Shown: positions 42,509 through 51,044 of the stretch, in pieces
Layout of the letters: every line of letters starts with the position of its first letter
Position numbering within the stretch: position 1 is the stretch's first letter
NCBI GenBank assembly: GCA_012800735.1
Contig: JAAZIU010000022.1
Coordinates: 62,001 to 126,000 of the forward strand
Direction of reading: 5' to 3'
Source of the DNA: Clostridiales bacterium
Lineage (GTDB): Bacteria > Bacillota > Clostridia > Oscillospirales > CAG-272
Length of the DNA stretch: 64,000 nt
The notes under the pieces: generated by a model
What the model was told of the DNA's origin: nothing
The model's input: the letters and a program-made list of their open reading frames with translations, nothing else
The model's database searches: none
Program-made: the position numbers and the translations under genes

Positions 42509-44497
42509 TCAGTATTCCGTCCGCGCAAGCACCGTCTGCTGAAGTCCCGGGGAGAGTCGGTTGAAATATTCCGAATAGCCGCCGATGCGGACTATCAGAT
42601 TTTCATGCTTTTCGGGATGCGCGATGGCGTCGAGTATCTCCTCGCGGGAGACGCAGGTTATCTGCAGCTGCATTCCGCCGCGCTTAAAGAAAGCTTCAGT
42701 CAGCGGGCGGAGATACTCGCTTAGGTGCTCTTTGCGCATACGAAGATTCATAATGGGAGTGCCAAGAACCCGATTCAGCGGCAGAGCCGCGACGCTGTTG
42801 AGCAGCGCGGTAGGACCTTTTTTGTCCTTGCCGTGAACTGACCCCAGCGAGTCGCAAAGCGGCGTTCCGGCAGCCCGCCCGTCGGGAGTTGCGCCGACGT
42901 GAATCCCGGCGCTTTCATATGTGATAAACTGATTCGACGCGGTGATATACTTGCCGGACGGCCAGCACTCGCGCTGATTGAAGCTTTCGTAAATTCGCCC
43001 GGCAAACTCGGCGCCCAAAGTATCGACCCGCTCGTCGTCGTTGCCGAAAGCGGGACACTCGCGGCAGGCGGCGAGGAAAGCGGGGTCTTGCGCGTCGAGC
43101 GCCGCCATAAAGCTCTCGGCTGAATATCTGCCGCTTTCGAAAATCAATTCGCGGACGGCGGACAGCGAGTCGATGACGTTTATAAGTCCCGCCACGTTGC
43201 TGATGCTCCAATAGTAGCGAGCGCCGCCGGCGTTGAAGTCGAGACGGCGGTCAATGCAGTCGTCGACAAAGAGGGTACGCACCGGCTGAGGGCGGTGCTT
43301 GCCGCGGGTCTTGCGGTATTCGGTAACGATATCCAGCGCTTCGGCAATCTGGCGGGCGCATTCGTCGGTGAAGGCGTCGAAATAATCGTCGAAATTGTCG
43401 AATTCGGAAAGATGCGCTCGGGTGAATTGATCGTAAATAAGCGCGGTGTTTATCCCGAGGTCTTCCGAGCCGACGTTTGAAATTCCCTCAAGCATCGTCT
43501 CGGTGCAGCCGCCGAAGGACAGGCGAATGCGGTCTTCTTCTGGAATTTCCGGGAACTCCCGCATCAGCGCTTCCTGGAAGGCGTTCTCGTTGTAAAGCGC
43601 CGGCTGACCGCAGGAAGTCGCCAGAGAGGCGTATACCTCATCCCAGATTTCGTCCGGCATATCCGGCTTAATCCTCAGCTGCAGACTCGGACGGCGGATA
43701 TAGTGGCTCGCGCGGATGCACTGCAATGTCAGCGCGTTGTAATCGGGCCCCAGCGCCCCCGACCAGCCGCTGTTGCAGTCGATATTTTGGTAGAGTTCGT
43801 GAAGCAGATCGACGATGTCTTCGCCGTTATGGAAGCGGATCAGATGCTGATCAAGCCTGCCGATGTCGTCGCAGCCGTCAACATAATATACAAAGTTGTA
43901 AAGCACTACCGCTTCATAAAGGGTAGTCGGCGCTCTGTCGGTGTGTTCGAGCGCTTCGATAAGCCCCTCATGAACGTCGTCGCGGCTGCGCAGATGGGAA
44001 AGCAGCTTTTCGCGGTAGATATCAATGCCGTCAAGAACCAAAAGCAAAGCGGCGCGGAAGTCGTCGTCGGGAAGCGCTTCAACCCGCGCGCGGTAAGAGC
44101 AAAGACCCTCTTTGAGGATTCGGCCGTAATTGATGAAAGAATGGGTATATCCGGCGCCGCCGACGGTATGCGGAGTCGGAAATCCGCTGACTTTGCCGGC
44201 TTCATCGACGAGTGCGTTGTAGCACTCATCGTCCACCTTCTCTTTCAGCGCTCTGAGATCGGATGAGAAGGTGTAGGAATAGTTGGGAAAAACAGCAATG
44301 GCATTGCCGCCGTATGTCCCGATAACCATGCCGCAGGGATAAAGCCTGCCGCCGCCGTAAGGAGTCGGGTCGGTAAACTCATAATAACGCTTTAATGCGT
44401 TTGCATATCTGAATATCGGCTCCCGGTCGGGGAACTCAAAAAGCCCGCCGGCGTAAGGCTCGCCCGCGTCAAAGAACCGCTGTGAAATCGTACTCAT
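42509..44497 (-). CDS. Glycyl radical enzyme 2
   Basis: The 662-residue protein is clearly a glycyl radical enzyme, shorter than the usual 750-850. The Cys loop is LSFGGCTETMLEG with the C-x-E pattern, and the radical loop is IVRIGGYSEYFN, where RIGGY replaces the common RVxGY. The middle shows CIDRRLDFNAGGARYYW and HVGATPDGRAAGTPL, both standard for the fold. No activase is nearby. It is transcribed with a GH28 pectinase-like gene, so its substrate may be a product of uronate or deoxy-sugar breakdown; this is inference. The ATG at 44497 has GGAGG eight bases upstream; a longer frame would start inside the promoter. Confidence 0.86.
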   Translation of the reverse strand: MSTISQRFFDAGEPYAGGLFEFPDREPIFRYANALKRYYEFTDPTPYGGGRLYPCGMVIGTYGGNAIAVFPNYSYTFSSDLRALKEKVDDECYNALVDEAGKVSGFPTPHTVGGAGYTHSFINYGRILKEGLCSYRARVEALPDDDFRAALLLVLDGIDIYREKLLSHLRSRDDVHEGLIEALEHTDRAPTTLYEAVVLYNFVYYVDGCDDIGRLDQHLIRFHNGEDIVDLLHELYQNIDCNSGWSGALGPDYNALTLQCIRASHYIRRPSLQLRIKPDMPDEIWDEVYASLATSCGQPALYNENAFQEALMREFPEIPEEDRIRLSFGGCTETMLEGISNVGSEDLGINTALIYDQFTRAHLSEFDNFDDYFDAFTDECARQIAEALDIVTEYRKTRGKHRPQPVRTLFVDDCIDRRLDFNAGGARYYWSISNVAGLINVIDSLSAVRELIFESGRYSAESFMAALDAQDPAFLAACRECPAFGNDDERVDTLGAEFAGRIYESFNQRECWPSGKYITASNQFITYESAGIHVGATPDGRAAGTPLCDSLGSVHGKDKKGPTALLNSVAALPLNRVLGTPIMNLRMRKEHLSEYLRPLTEAFFKRGGMQLQITCVSREEILDAIAHPEKHENLIVRIGGYSEYFNRLSPGLQQTVLARTEY

Positions 44498-44567
44498 AAT
44501 ATTGACCTCCGGTATAAAATTCCGCCGGTTTTCGGCAGAAACCGTCTTTAATATTTTATTCAAATAT

Positions 44568-44596
44568 ATTGTAGCACAGTTAAGCCGATATTTCAA
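44568..44596 (-). promoter_or_regulatory. Promoter of glycyl radical enzyme 2-GH28 operon
   Basis: On the minus strand TTGAAA (44591-44596) and TACAAT (44568-44573) are 17 bases apart. Confidence 0.7.
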
Positions 44597-44606
44597 GTCA
44601 AAAGCG

Positions 44607-44657
44607 AAAAAAGATGAGAAGTCTTTCTATCCAAAAAAACAATCAAGACTTCCCATC
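44607..44657 (-). terminator. Terminator of GH71/99-like gene
   Basis: On the minus strand GATGGGAAGTCTT pairs with AAGACTTCTCATC around a 17-base loop and runs into TTTTTT. It separates the upstream operon from the glycyl radical enzyme promoter. Confidence 0.82.
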
Positions 44658-44715
44658 ATTTCAGAGATATTATTTGCTAAAATGCGCTCGCGCCGCGAAA
44701 GCGGAGTGATATTCG

Positions 44716-46242
44716 CTATTTGAGTATTAAGTTAATCCCGTCCCGCCCGGGCGGCAGGGCGTCGCCTTTATCGTAAAAATCCTCGTGCGATGCTCGCGCC
44801 TCGCGGCTGTCGTAAACTTTCAGCGAAATACGCGCGCCGGTTTTTGCGCCGATGGCGCTTTCGGGAATTTCGACGGTCAGCCTGTTATTTGAGGAAAGGG
44901 CAAACGGAACGCGGCAAATTACATTCCCGCCGCCGTCCGAGAGGCAGGAGATACCGTTTTCCGGCTCGATCGGCGAATTTGTCATGTAAGTTTTTTCTCC
45001 GACAGTTATGTAAATCCGAAGAAATTCGCCGTCGGTGTCGCGAAGGTCGATGTCATAGGCTGTACGGACGGTCAAGGACAATATCCCGTCTTTGCGGGAC
45101 ACTTCAAGTGCCGTTATAGCGTGCCGCGGCGTGCGGTTTTCATAAATAATCCCGCCGTAACCTTCGTGTCCGCGGGGCATTCCGCCGTCGTGAAAGCCGT
45201 TGAATACCTTGGAATCGCCGTCACAAAGCGGCGTCTGCGCGGGATAATCACGCCCCTTTAGCTTTGACGTGTATTCGCAGAGGGTCAGATAATAGTTGTC
45301 GGAATAACCGCCGCGCATCATCTCGATATCGCGGCTGTACTCGTAATTGCAGCAATCGACGAACATAATCGGACGGTCGGGGGAACCCGGCCAGCGTCCG
45401 GCGATCCATTCATTCCAGCCGGTCACAAGGGTGTAAGGCGCGTCAGCCTCGAGAGCGCGCTCGAATTGCTCAATGAGATTGTAAGGCGTTTTCCAGGCGT
45501 CCGGGTCGGGGTCGTTTGCGCCGTTATGGTAAGCGCGGCCCCGGTTCGCGGTTTCGCCGTAGAGCACCGAGTCGCCGAAACGGAGCTGCGGATGCTGCGC
45601 CGCCGAGACATTTATGCACTCGGGATTGCCGTCCGAATCGACAAATACCCGCTGAGGACGGGTGAAATCCATCCAGGGCCAGCCTCCGATTTTATCGGTT
45701 TCATTCGGCCACTGCGGCAGCTTGATGGTGAAGAAACTGCGTACATCGTCGGAGCACTCCTCCGGGAATGCGATTATCGCCGGTTTGCCGTCGATAATAT
45801 ACCATGTATCCCGACAATACCCCTCGCGATATATGGCGCGATAAATGCGCTCGGCGGTGTCGCCGGACGCGGTGTTGGTATAAAACATGACCTTTGGTAT
45901 ACGGTGGCCATGGTCATGATATTCCTGAAGTACGCGCATTACGAGCTTGGCGTTGTCCTCGTAGATTGCGGCGTTTGTGGTGTCGAAGAAGAGAAAATCG
46001 ACGCCCGCGTGTATCAGCAGCTTCATATGACGCCGAACCACCCACTCGTCGTTTGATTTGTAGTAGCCGAACAGCGGCTCTCCCCAGTGGTGATATGCGC
46101 CGACGCCGCCCCAATATTCCGCCTCCGGATGATATCCGGCGTCGGGATGCTCGGCGGTTATCTTTGATATGTCATAAAGGTCGGTCCCGTGTTCGCCGAG
46201 CCAGAGAAAATAGAAAAGTCCGACTTGATTTTCACTTTTCAT
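44716..46242 (-). CDS. GH71/GH99-like glycoside hydrolase
   Basis: The 508-residue protein resembles the GH71/99-like TIM-barrel group. It begins VGLFYFLWLGEHGTDLYDI, followed by YHHWGEPLFGYYKS, AGVDFLFFDTTNA and KVMFYTNTASG, then VTGWNEWIAGRW, whose Asn-Glu pair is a likely active-site element. A C-terminal beta domain runs from about residue 395. GH99 enzymes cut alpha-mannans and GH71 alpha-1,3-glucans; which applies is not known. No signal peptide. It lies 26 bases behind a solute-binding lipoprotein gene and ends at a strong terminator, so the pair is an operon. Confidence 0.72.
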   Translation of the reverse strand: MKSENQVGLFYFLWLGEHGTDLYDISKITAEHPDAGYHPEAEYWGGVGAYHHWGEPLFGYYKSNDEWVVRRHMKLLIHAGVDFLFFDTTNAAIYEDNAKLVMRVLQEYHDHGHRIPKVMFYTNTASGDTAERIYRAIYREGYCRDTWYIIDGKPAIIAFPEECSDDVRSFFTIKLPQWPNETDKIGGWPWMDFTRPQRVFVDSDGNPECINVSAAQHPQLRFGDSVLYGETANRGRAYHNGANDPDPDAWKTPYNLIEQFERALEADAPYTLVTGWNEWIAGRWPGSPDRPIMFVDCCNYEYSRDIEMMRGGYSDNYYLTLCEYTSKLKGRDYPAQTPLCDGDSKVFNGFHDGGMPRGHEGYGGIIYENRTPRHAITALEVSRKDGILSLTVRTAYDIDLRDTDGEFLRIYITVGEKTYMTNSPIEPENGISCLSDGGGNVICRVPFALSSNNRLTVEIPESAIGAKTGARISLKVYDSREARASHEDFYDKGDALPPGRDGINLILK

Positions 46243-46268
46243 CGCGCTAACTCATCAGAATGTTGTGA

Positions 46269-47750
46269 TTATATGTCGAGGAAGGCGGCGACCGTCTTGT
46301 CGATGGCGGCCTGGAGAGAGCTGAGTTTGGATTCGACTTTTGAGGCGATCGCGTCGCCTTTATAAATAGCCGTGCCTACGATTGACTCGATGCCCGCCCA
46401 GGAGAATATATTGGCGTTGTCCATAGATACCGAATCGAGTATCAGGTCGAGCATTTTCACCGACTCTTCGTCGCGGACGAACTTATCCGTCAGCGCAACC
46501 TCGTAATACGCGGGGGTGAGATTGTTAGCCGAATCGGCAGCCATCGCTTCAATCACAAAGGCGACTTTTTCAGCTTCGTTATTTGTCACCGGTATCGAAA
46601 CCACGTTTACGCACCAGCCGTCGGCGTAGCAGTGGTAGGACTCCTGGTTCTCGTCGTATTTGGGCGGGGGAATAATTCCGATGTCGACTTCGCAGCCGCG
46701 CATCGTTTCGATGTGAGCCAGCACCTCGGGCGCGAAGAGGACGCGTCCCTCCTGGAAATAATAAAGGTTATCCGGATGGGCTGCGGTGATTTTTGTTTCC
46801 CCGCTGCAGGATATGGCGGCTGAACCGGCTATCTTCTCGGAAATTCCGGTCATGACGGCCAGAGCGCGTTCGCTTGCGCAGGCGATGTAGGGTATGTCGT
46901 TTTCGTCTTTGGCGGTGAGCAGTTCGCCTGATGCGAAGTAGAGAACCGAGCCTAAAGTGGTTTGAGCCATTGTGCCGAAGCGGTCATGCTCGCGGGTAAT
47001 TTGATTGTCGCCGTTGATATCGCCGCCGACGGCCTCGTTGTGCGCCATATATTTCTCAATCGTCCAGACGCCGTCAAAAATCAGGTCGTAAGGGCTTTCA
47101 AGACCGAACTCCTCCACCATGTTCTTGTTGAAGAAGAAGACGCGGGTGCCTTTATTGTCAACGATGAATATATCTCCGGCAGCGTAGTAGTTTTTGAAGC
47201 CGATGCTCAGCGAATTGTTCATCATCTTCGACCACCAGGGCTGTTCGAGATCAATGTGCTCAACGGCGTTAAGGTCGTAGAGCATGCCTCCGACGGCGAT
47301 GGCGCCCGAGTCATAAACGTTACAGACTATCGCGTCAAAGCTGTCGTCGCCGGCGGTGATGAAAGTCTTCAGCTGCGAAGCCACCTGGGTGTCGTCGCTC
47401 TTGATTACCGTTAGGTTCACGTTGTAGGTTTCCTCGATGTAGTTGGTGCGTTCCAGAATTGCGTCGTTTACCAGATCGCCGTCGGCTTCTTCGGCGATGA
47501 TGTCGATCGCCGACCAGACGCCGTCATATATGCGTCCGTAGAAAGTTATCGTCTCGCCGCCGAAATCGCGGTCGGGCAGGTTTGCCGAGACGCGGGTGAT
47601 TTCGGTGATTTCGGCCTGTGCTTGCGTTTCGGCAGCGCCGGTGACCGGAGCGTTGTTGTCGGCTCCGCCGCCGCAGGAGGCGAGCAGCGCCGCCGTTATC
47701 ATAATAACCGCCGCTAAAAGCGAAGCTGCGCGCAGTTTCGTAAATTTCAT
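46269..47750 (-). CDS. Solute-binding lipoprotein leading the GH71/99-like operon
   Basis: The 493-residue protein has a lipoprotein signal with LLASC as lipobox, then a linker and the solute-binding fold. Its signature reads NLPDRDFGGETITFYG, slightly different from the FGGYxF of the others. The calcium-loop candidate GDINGDNQITREHD precedes RFGTMAQ. It should bind a glycan at the cell surface. No permease is present; a cytoplasmic glycosidase gene follows immediately. It has its own promoter with TTGATA and TATAAT. Confidence 0.88.
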   Translation of the reverse strand: MKFTKLRAASLLAAVIMITAALLASCGGGADNNAPVTGAAETQAQAEITEITRVSANLPDRDFGGETITFYGRIYDGVWSAIDIIAEEADGDLVNDAILERTNYIEETYNVNLTVIKSDDTQVASQLKTFITAGDDSFDAIVCNVYDSGAIAVGGMLYDLNAVEHIDLEQPWWSKMMNNSLSIGFKNYYAAGDIFIVDNKGTRVFFFNKNMVEEFGLESPYDLIFDGVWTIEKYMAHNEAVGGDINGDNQITREHDRFGTMAQTTLGSVLYFASGELLTAKDENDIPYIACASERALAVMTGISEKIAGSAAISCSGETKITAAHPDNLYYFQEGRVLFAPEVLAHIETMRGCEVDIGIIPPPKYDENQESYHCYADGWCVNVVSIPVTNNEAEKVAFVIEAMAADSANNLTPAYYEVALTDKFVRDEESVKMLDLILDSVSMDNANIFSWAGIESIVGTAIYKGDAIASKVESKLSSLQAAIDKTVAAFLDI

Positions 47751-47787
47751 GGTTTTTCTCCGTGATTAATATTATTTTGACTTAATT

Positions 47788-47816
47788 ATTATAACATTTT
47801 CCGGCGCGAATATCAA
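47788..47816 (-). promoter_or_regulatory. Promoter of solute-binding/GH71-99-like operon
   Basis: On the minus strand TTGATA (47811-47816) and TATAAT (47788-47793) are 17 bases apart. The -35 box overlaps the stop codon of the 39-codon gene upstream. Confidence 0.75.
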
Positions 47817-47932
47817 GCCTTGCTTTCTAAAATCAATTCAGCGGAAAGCAGCCGGTTTGCGATATCCCGCTTCTGCGCGTCTGTCTGGAAGGATTGGTTT
47901 TTATCATCGGTTCGTATGCGGTCATCCGTCAT
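47813..47932 (-). CDS. Small 39-residue protein gene
   Basis: The frame runs from ATG 47932 to TGA 47813-47815. GAGAGG lies just before the ATG, and a promoter (TTGACT, 17 bases, TATAAC) is 32 bases upstream, so all the parts of a small gene are present. The product is hydrophilic, rich in Asp, Arg and Gln, with a probable helix QKRDIANRLLSAELILESK at its C-terminus. No family is recognised. Its stop lies in the -35 box of the next operon, so transcription of one could affect the other. Confidence 0.6.
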   Translation of the reverse strand: MTDDRIRTDDKNQSFQTDAQKRDIANRLLSAELILESKA

Positions 47933-47963
47933 ACCTCTCGCTTACGCATTCCGTCACGGTATA

Positions 47964-47992
47964 GTTATATAAGGCTTTAAGCCCGAAGTCAA
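47964..47992 (-). promoter_or_regulatory. Promoter of small 39-residue gene
   Basis: On the minus strand TTGACT (47987-47992) and TATAAC (47964-47969) are 17 bases apart. The stretch 47993-48117 holds nothing else recognisable; it is AT-rich. Confidence 0.6.
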
Positions 47993-48117
47993 ATATCACA
48001 AATTCACTATATAATATTATCGTTTTTTTAATATGATTTTACCGAGACGTATATAATCATTTTCACCAAAGTTTGATTTTAAATTTAACTTTTTATGTGT
48101 ATGTCATACATAGGGAC

Positions 48118-48146
48118 TTGAATTTTTCGCAAAAATGTAGTATGAT
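48118..48146 (+). promoter_or_regulatory. Promoter of NYN-domain gene
   Basis: TTGAAT (48118-48123) and TATGAT (48141-48146) are 17 bases apart. Transcription would start just ahead of a GGAGGTG ribosome site at 48154-48160. Confidence 0.65.
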
Positions 48147-48166
48147 ATTCAGCGGAGGTGATAAGA

Positions 48167-48255
48167 ATGAAAAACTCTTTTCCATAGCTATACGGCTTGA
48201 ATACCGCCGCTATAAATCTATATCAAAAAATCAAACAAAGGAGGATTTAGTATGA
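48167..48255 (+). pseudogene. Leader gene of NYN protein, apparently frameshifted
   Basis: A strong GGAGGTG site leads to ATG 48167, but the frame closes after six codons (MKNSFP). Reading on in the other frame from the TTTT run at 48178-48181 gives FSIAIRLEYRRYKSISKNQ and then TKEDLV, ending at a TGA that overlaps the NYN start as ATGA. One extra T would give a clean 29-residue basic protein, translationally coupled to the next gene. It is therefore a single-base frameshift (real or a sequencing error), a programmed slip, or a six-codon leader peptide. Function unknown. Confidence 0.5.
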
Positions 48256-49610
48256 CGGATGAAGGCAGATATTCAAACAGTACTTTTGACATAATATCGA
48301 GAACCGCATATCTTATCGGAGTTCCGAAGCGGATATTTGAAAACGAATTTGAACCGCCGAAAATTGAAATCTACGAGGAATTAAGCGGAGAAAAGAACGC
48401 AAGAATAATAAGAAACCTTTGTATGCTCCGGACGGCGATAGAAAAGAATTTTAAATACATAAACGAAGCCATGCGCTTCGATTTCCGGGATATTACCACC
48501 CTCGGCGAGTACCTTCCGACCGAATGTTTCAAAGAACTTGCCGAAGACGGCGTCCGACTCACCCTGAGAGCCGGAGCGAAGTTATACGAATATGTGACAG
48601 AGATCAACAAAAACATTTCAGACAGAATCAACAACTGCAAAAACCTATATCCGATTTGGATAAACTGGGACTATATCCGCGACCTTTTTATAATGCCGGA
48701 CGGCCTTACGATGCAGGGAACGCAGAAAGCGGCGGACAAATATTACGCGAACCAAAATTATTATCCCTATCAGGTATACTTTAATTGGAACGAACCCGCC
48801 GACTGCGGAAATATACTTTATAACGACAAAAAATTCGTCTGGCTGCTTTATTCCTGGCATAACGACAAATTCACCGATTACAGCCGCGTTTCCGACGTCG
48901 GTTCCTACACCAAAAACAACATTTACGACTTAATAAACGCAAGCGCGAAGACGGTTTTCGTCGTCGACTGCGAAAACTCCGACCCATATAAACTCTGCGC
49001 GTCGCTTACCAATCTCGACCAGGAAATAATGCAGAAAGTCAGCCGGATAATCCTGTTCGACGACGTTCACGCCGCCACCGCGTGGAGCATCCTCGAAAGC
49101 TACACCGATATTCCGGTCGAGTATATGATGATCGAGCGGCTCAAGTCGAACAAATCGCTTGTCGATATCAAGCTGACCGCGAGAGCCTGCGAGGAGTTTT
49201 ACAAAAACAACGTCGACTCTTTCGTTATCGTATCAAGCGACTCCGACTATTGGGGGCTTATCTCGTCGCTTCCCGACGCGAAATTTCTCGTCATGGCGGA
49301 GCACGAAAAATGCGGACCGGATATCCGCCAGGCCCTCTCGGAAAAAGGGATATTCTACTGCTTCATCGACGACTTTTATTCCGGCAACAGCCAGGATATC
49401 AAACTTACGGCGCTGATGAAAGAAATGTATAGGTATCTTGACGAAAACCTCCGTCTTAACGTAAACGTAATGCTGAACACGGCGATGACAAACACGAGAA
49501 TCGAGATGTCCCCGTCGGAAAGACAGCAGTTTTACGACAAATACATCCGAAACATGACGCTGCATATCGATGACGAAGGATATATATCGGTAGAGCTAGG
49601 CAGAAAATGA
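48252..49610 (+). CDS. NYN (PIN-like) domain protein
   Basis: The 452-residue protein has an unknown N-terminal region (1-230) and a C-terminal NYN-like nuclease domain at about 235-400. Domain marks are VFVVDCENSDPYKL (first Asp), a central KSLVDIKLTARACEEF (second Asp), and VSSDSDYWGLISSL (third Asp pair). NYN domains are PIN-fold RNases using acidic residues and metal; this set looks complete. The N-terminal part includes aromatic-rich NYYPYQVYFNW and may bind a partner or RNA. AAAGGAGG gives a strong start at 48252. It overlaps the leader gene by four bases. Role unknown; RNA processing or defence are both possible. Confidence 0.72.
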   Translation: MTDEGRYSNSTFDIISRTAYLIGVPKRIFENEFEPPKIEIYEELSGEKNARIIRNLCMLRTAIEKNFKYINEAMRFDFRDITTLGEYLPTECFKELAEDGVRLTLRAGAKLYEYVTEINKNISDRINNCKNLYPIWINWDYIRDLFIMPDGLTMQGTQKAADKYYANQNYYPYQVYFNWNEPADCGNILYNDKKFVWLLYSWHNDKFTDYSRVSDVGSYTKNNIYDLINASAKTVFVVDCENSDPYKLCASLTNLDQEIMQKVSRIILFDDVHAATAWSILESYTDIPVEYMMIERLKSNKSLVDIKLTARACEEFYKNNVDSFVIVSSDSDYWGLISSLPDAKFLVMAEHEKCGPDIRQALSEKGIFYCFIDDFYSGNSQDIKLTALMKEMYRYLDENLRLNVNVMLNTAMTNTRIEMSPSERQQFYDKYIRNMTLHIDDEGYISVELGRK

Positions 49611-49634
49611 ATAACCTGCGTTCAGCGGGTTATT
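49610..49634 (+). terminator. Hairpin after NYN gene
   Basis: AATAACC and GGTTATT form a 7-base stem starting at the stop codon; a T-rich stretch follows about 20 bases later. Confidence 0.45.
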
Positions 49635-49685
49635 CTGCGCCGTTTTGAAGTTTAGTCATTTTTGATATTATTTCGAAGAAAGAAA

Positions 49686-49720
49686 CCCCCGCCGTCAGTC
49701 GGTTTGACAAACGGCGGGGG
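49686..49720 (-). terminator. Terminator of LytTR-DUF3021 operon
   Basis: CCCCCGCCGT pairs with ACGGCGGGGG; on the minus strand TTTCTTTCTT follows. Confidence 0.82.
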
Positions 49721-49741
49721 TTGTTGACTTAAAATGCTGAA

Positions 49742-50206
49742 TTAATTGGTTTTGGTTCCGGATTTTAATCCCTTATTCAGGTCATCGACCTTTTTTCTCG
49801 TGGCTGCGTACTGAGCCAGCCAGATTACGGCGTAGATGACGACGAAAATACCGATGTAGCTGAGCACTCCGAAGACAGAGCGGTGCATCCAGCGCATTAA
49901 ATATGCGACCGGCAGGGTTGCCCCGACGACTACAACGAAGTGTACCGCAGTCTGCTTCAGTATGCTCCAGTCTTCAATCAGCCAGATCGCGGTTGACCCG
50001 CCGAATACGGCGCCGTAAACAAGCGAAACTACCGCCTGAACCGCGACTGCGTTAAGCTCGCCGCCGAGCGCTTCGGCAAGCGCCGGCACGACCGGATAGA
50101 AATTGCCGTCGCCTATGAAAAACGAGATGAACAGCGGGATAAGATAGGTTATCGAAAGGCCTATCGGCGCGCCCAGAAGCGCAAAGTTTACAAATTTCTT
50201 TTTCAT
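49742..50206 (-). CDS. DUF3021 membrane protein
   Basis: The 154-residue protein has four hydrophobic helices: residues 8-32 (GAPIGLSITYLIPLFISFF), 56-78, 88-107 and 115-135. It ends in a charged tail with KKVDDLNKG. This matches DUF3021, a family that is very often paired with LytTR regulators. In the described LytTR regulatory systems a membrane protein restrains a LytTR transcription factor, so it may be the anti-activator or sensor of its partner. It follows the LytTR gene by 12 bases. Confidence 0.85.
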   Translation of the reverse strand: MKKKFVNFALLGAPIGLSITYLIPLFISFFIGDGNFYPVVPALAEALGGELNAVAVQAVVSLVYGAVFGGSTAIWLIEDWSILKQTAVHFVVVVGATLPVAYLMRWMHRSVFGVLSYIGIFVVIYAVIWLAQYAATRKKVDDLNKGLKSGTKTN

Positions 50207-50218
50207 GTTGATTCCTCC

Positions 50219-50707
50219 TTAAATTCCTAAAACTTTCTTGATTTTTGATACGTAACGTCTTGATACATAAGCGGCATCGCCGTTTTTAAGCATAACCATA
50301 ATAGTTCCGGCAAGGCTTAAATCAAAGCTTTCCGCCTGATTCAGATTGATTATCTCGGAATTTGATATCCGGACAAATCCTTCCCCGTTGCTGCAAAGCC
50401 GCCCTTCAAGTTCATACAGCCGCAGCCGCAGGATAAATTCCCTGCCTTTTGTCTGTGCGTATACCTTTCCGCCCGATGAGTAGACCCTGATTATCTCTTT
50501 TGTCGGCAGCAGCACCGCCCTGTCTTCGGAAAATCCCGCGATGAATCCCGGAGCGCCTTCGTATGAGGCGGTTTCGTCGACCGGCGGTCCGGTATCTGTT
50601 TCCCCGATAAGCCGCGTTATCCGCTCGACTTCCTCGGTTATCCTGTCGGTGAAGATTACCAAACGCGGTTCCTTCGCCGTCTCGTCGATTTTGATTTCAA
50701 TCTTCAT
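50219..50707 (-). CDS. LytTR-family transcription regulator
   Basis: The 162-residue protein has a LytTR DNA-binding domain at about 60-160: PTKEIIRVYSSGGKVYAQTK, LRLYELEGRL, then GFVRISNSEIINLNQAESF, the usual RISxS..N pattern. The N-terminal 55 residues carry no receiver domain, so it is not a standard response regulator. The ATG at 50707 follows AAGGGGG; starts further upstream are less well placed. It is the first gene of a pair with DUF3021. Three promoter copies in tandem lie upstream and are probable targets for self-regulation. Confidence 0.87.
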   Translation of the reverse strand: MKIEIKIDETAKEPRLVIFTDRITEEVERITRLIGETDTGPPVDETASYEGAPGFIAGFSEDRAVLLPTKEIIRVYSSGGKVYAQTKGREFILRLRLYELEGRLCSNGEGFVRISNSEIINLNQAESFDLSLAGTIMVMLKNGDAAYVSRRYVSKIKKVLGI

Positions 50708-50765
50708 GCGTTTACCCCCTTTCATTGACATTTTAAGCAATGATGTTTGTTCTTTCGTTGATTAT

Positions 50766-50794
50766 ATTATATCTTTTTTCCGGTTTTGTTTCAA
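50766..50794 (-). promoter_or_regulatory. LytTR operon promoter, copy 1 (proximal)
   Basis: On the minus strand TTGAAA (50789-50794) and TATAAT (50766-50771) are 17 bases apart, about 60 bases ahead of the LytTR start. Confidence 0.8.
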
Positions 50795-50904
50795 GCGATT
50801 TTCGATAGGTGGTCGTTTTTGAGGCATAACCGGCAAATTTGCTTTCCCCCGCGTTTTTTTGAATCGGCGGCTTGGCTGCGCCGGTCTTTCGCTTTGTTGT
50901 GTAT

Positions 50905-50933
50905 ATTATATCGTCTTTCCGGTTTCGTTTCAA
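50905..50933 (-). promoter_or_regulatory. LytTR operon promoter, copy 2
   Basis: Same boxes, TTGAAA (50928-50933) and TATAAT (50905-50910), with the same 17-base spacer. Confidence 0.78.
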
Positions 50934-51044
50934 GCGTTTTGCGATAGGCGGTCGTTTTTGAGGCATAACCGGCAAATTTGCTTTCCCCCGCGTTTTTTTG
51001 AATCGGCGGCTTGGCTTGCGCCGGCCTTTCTCTTTGTTGTGTAT

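Noticed and set aside
44498-47816. One long operon from the solute-binding gene at 47750 through to GH28
   Set aside because: A strong terminator at 44607-44657 and a promoter at 44568-44596 split it into two units.
48073-48255. A 60-codon gene directly ahead of the NYN gene starting at 48073 or 48142
   Set aside because: Both starts lie before or inside the promoter and have no ribosome site; the start at 48167 with GGAGGTG is better, which leads to the frameshift interpretation.
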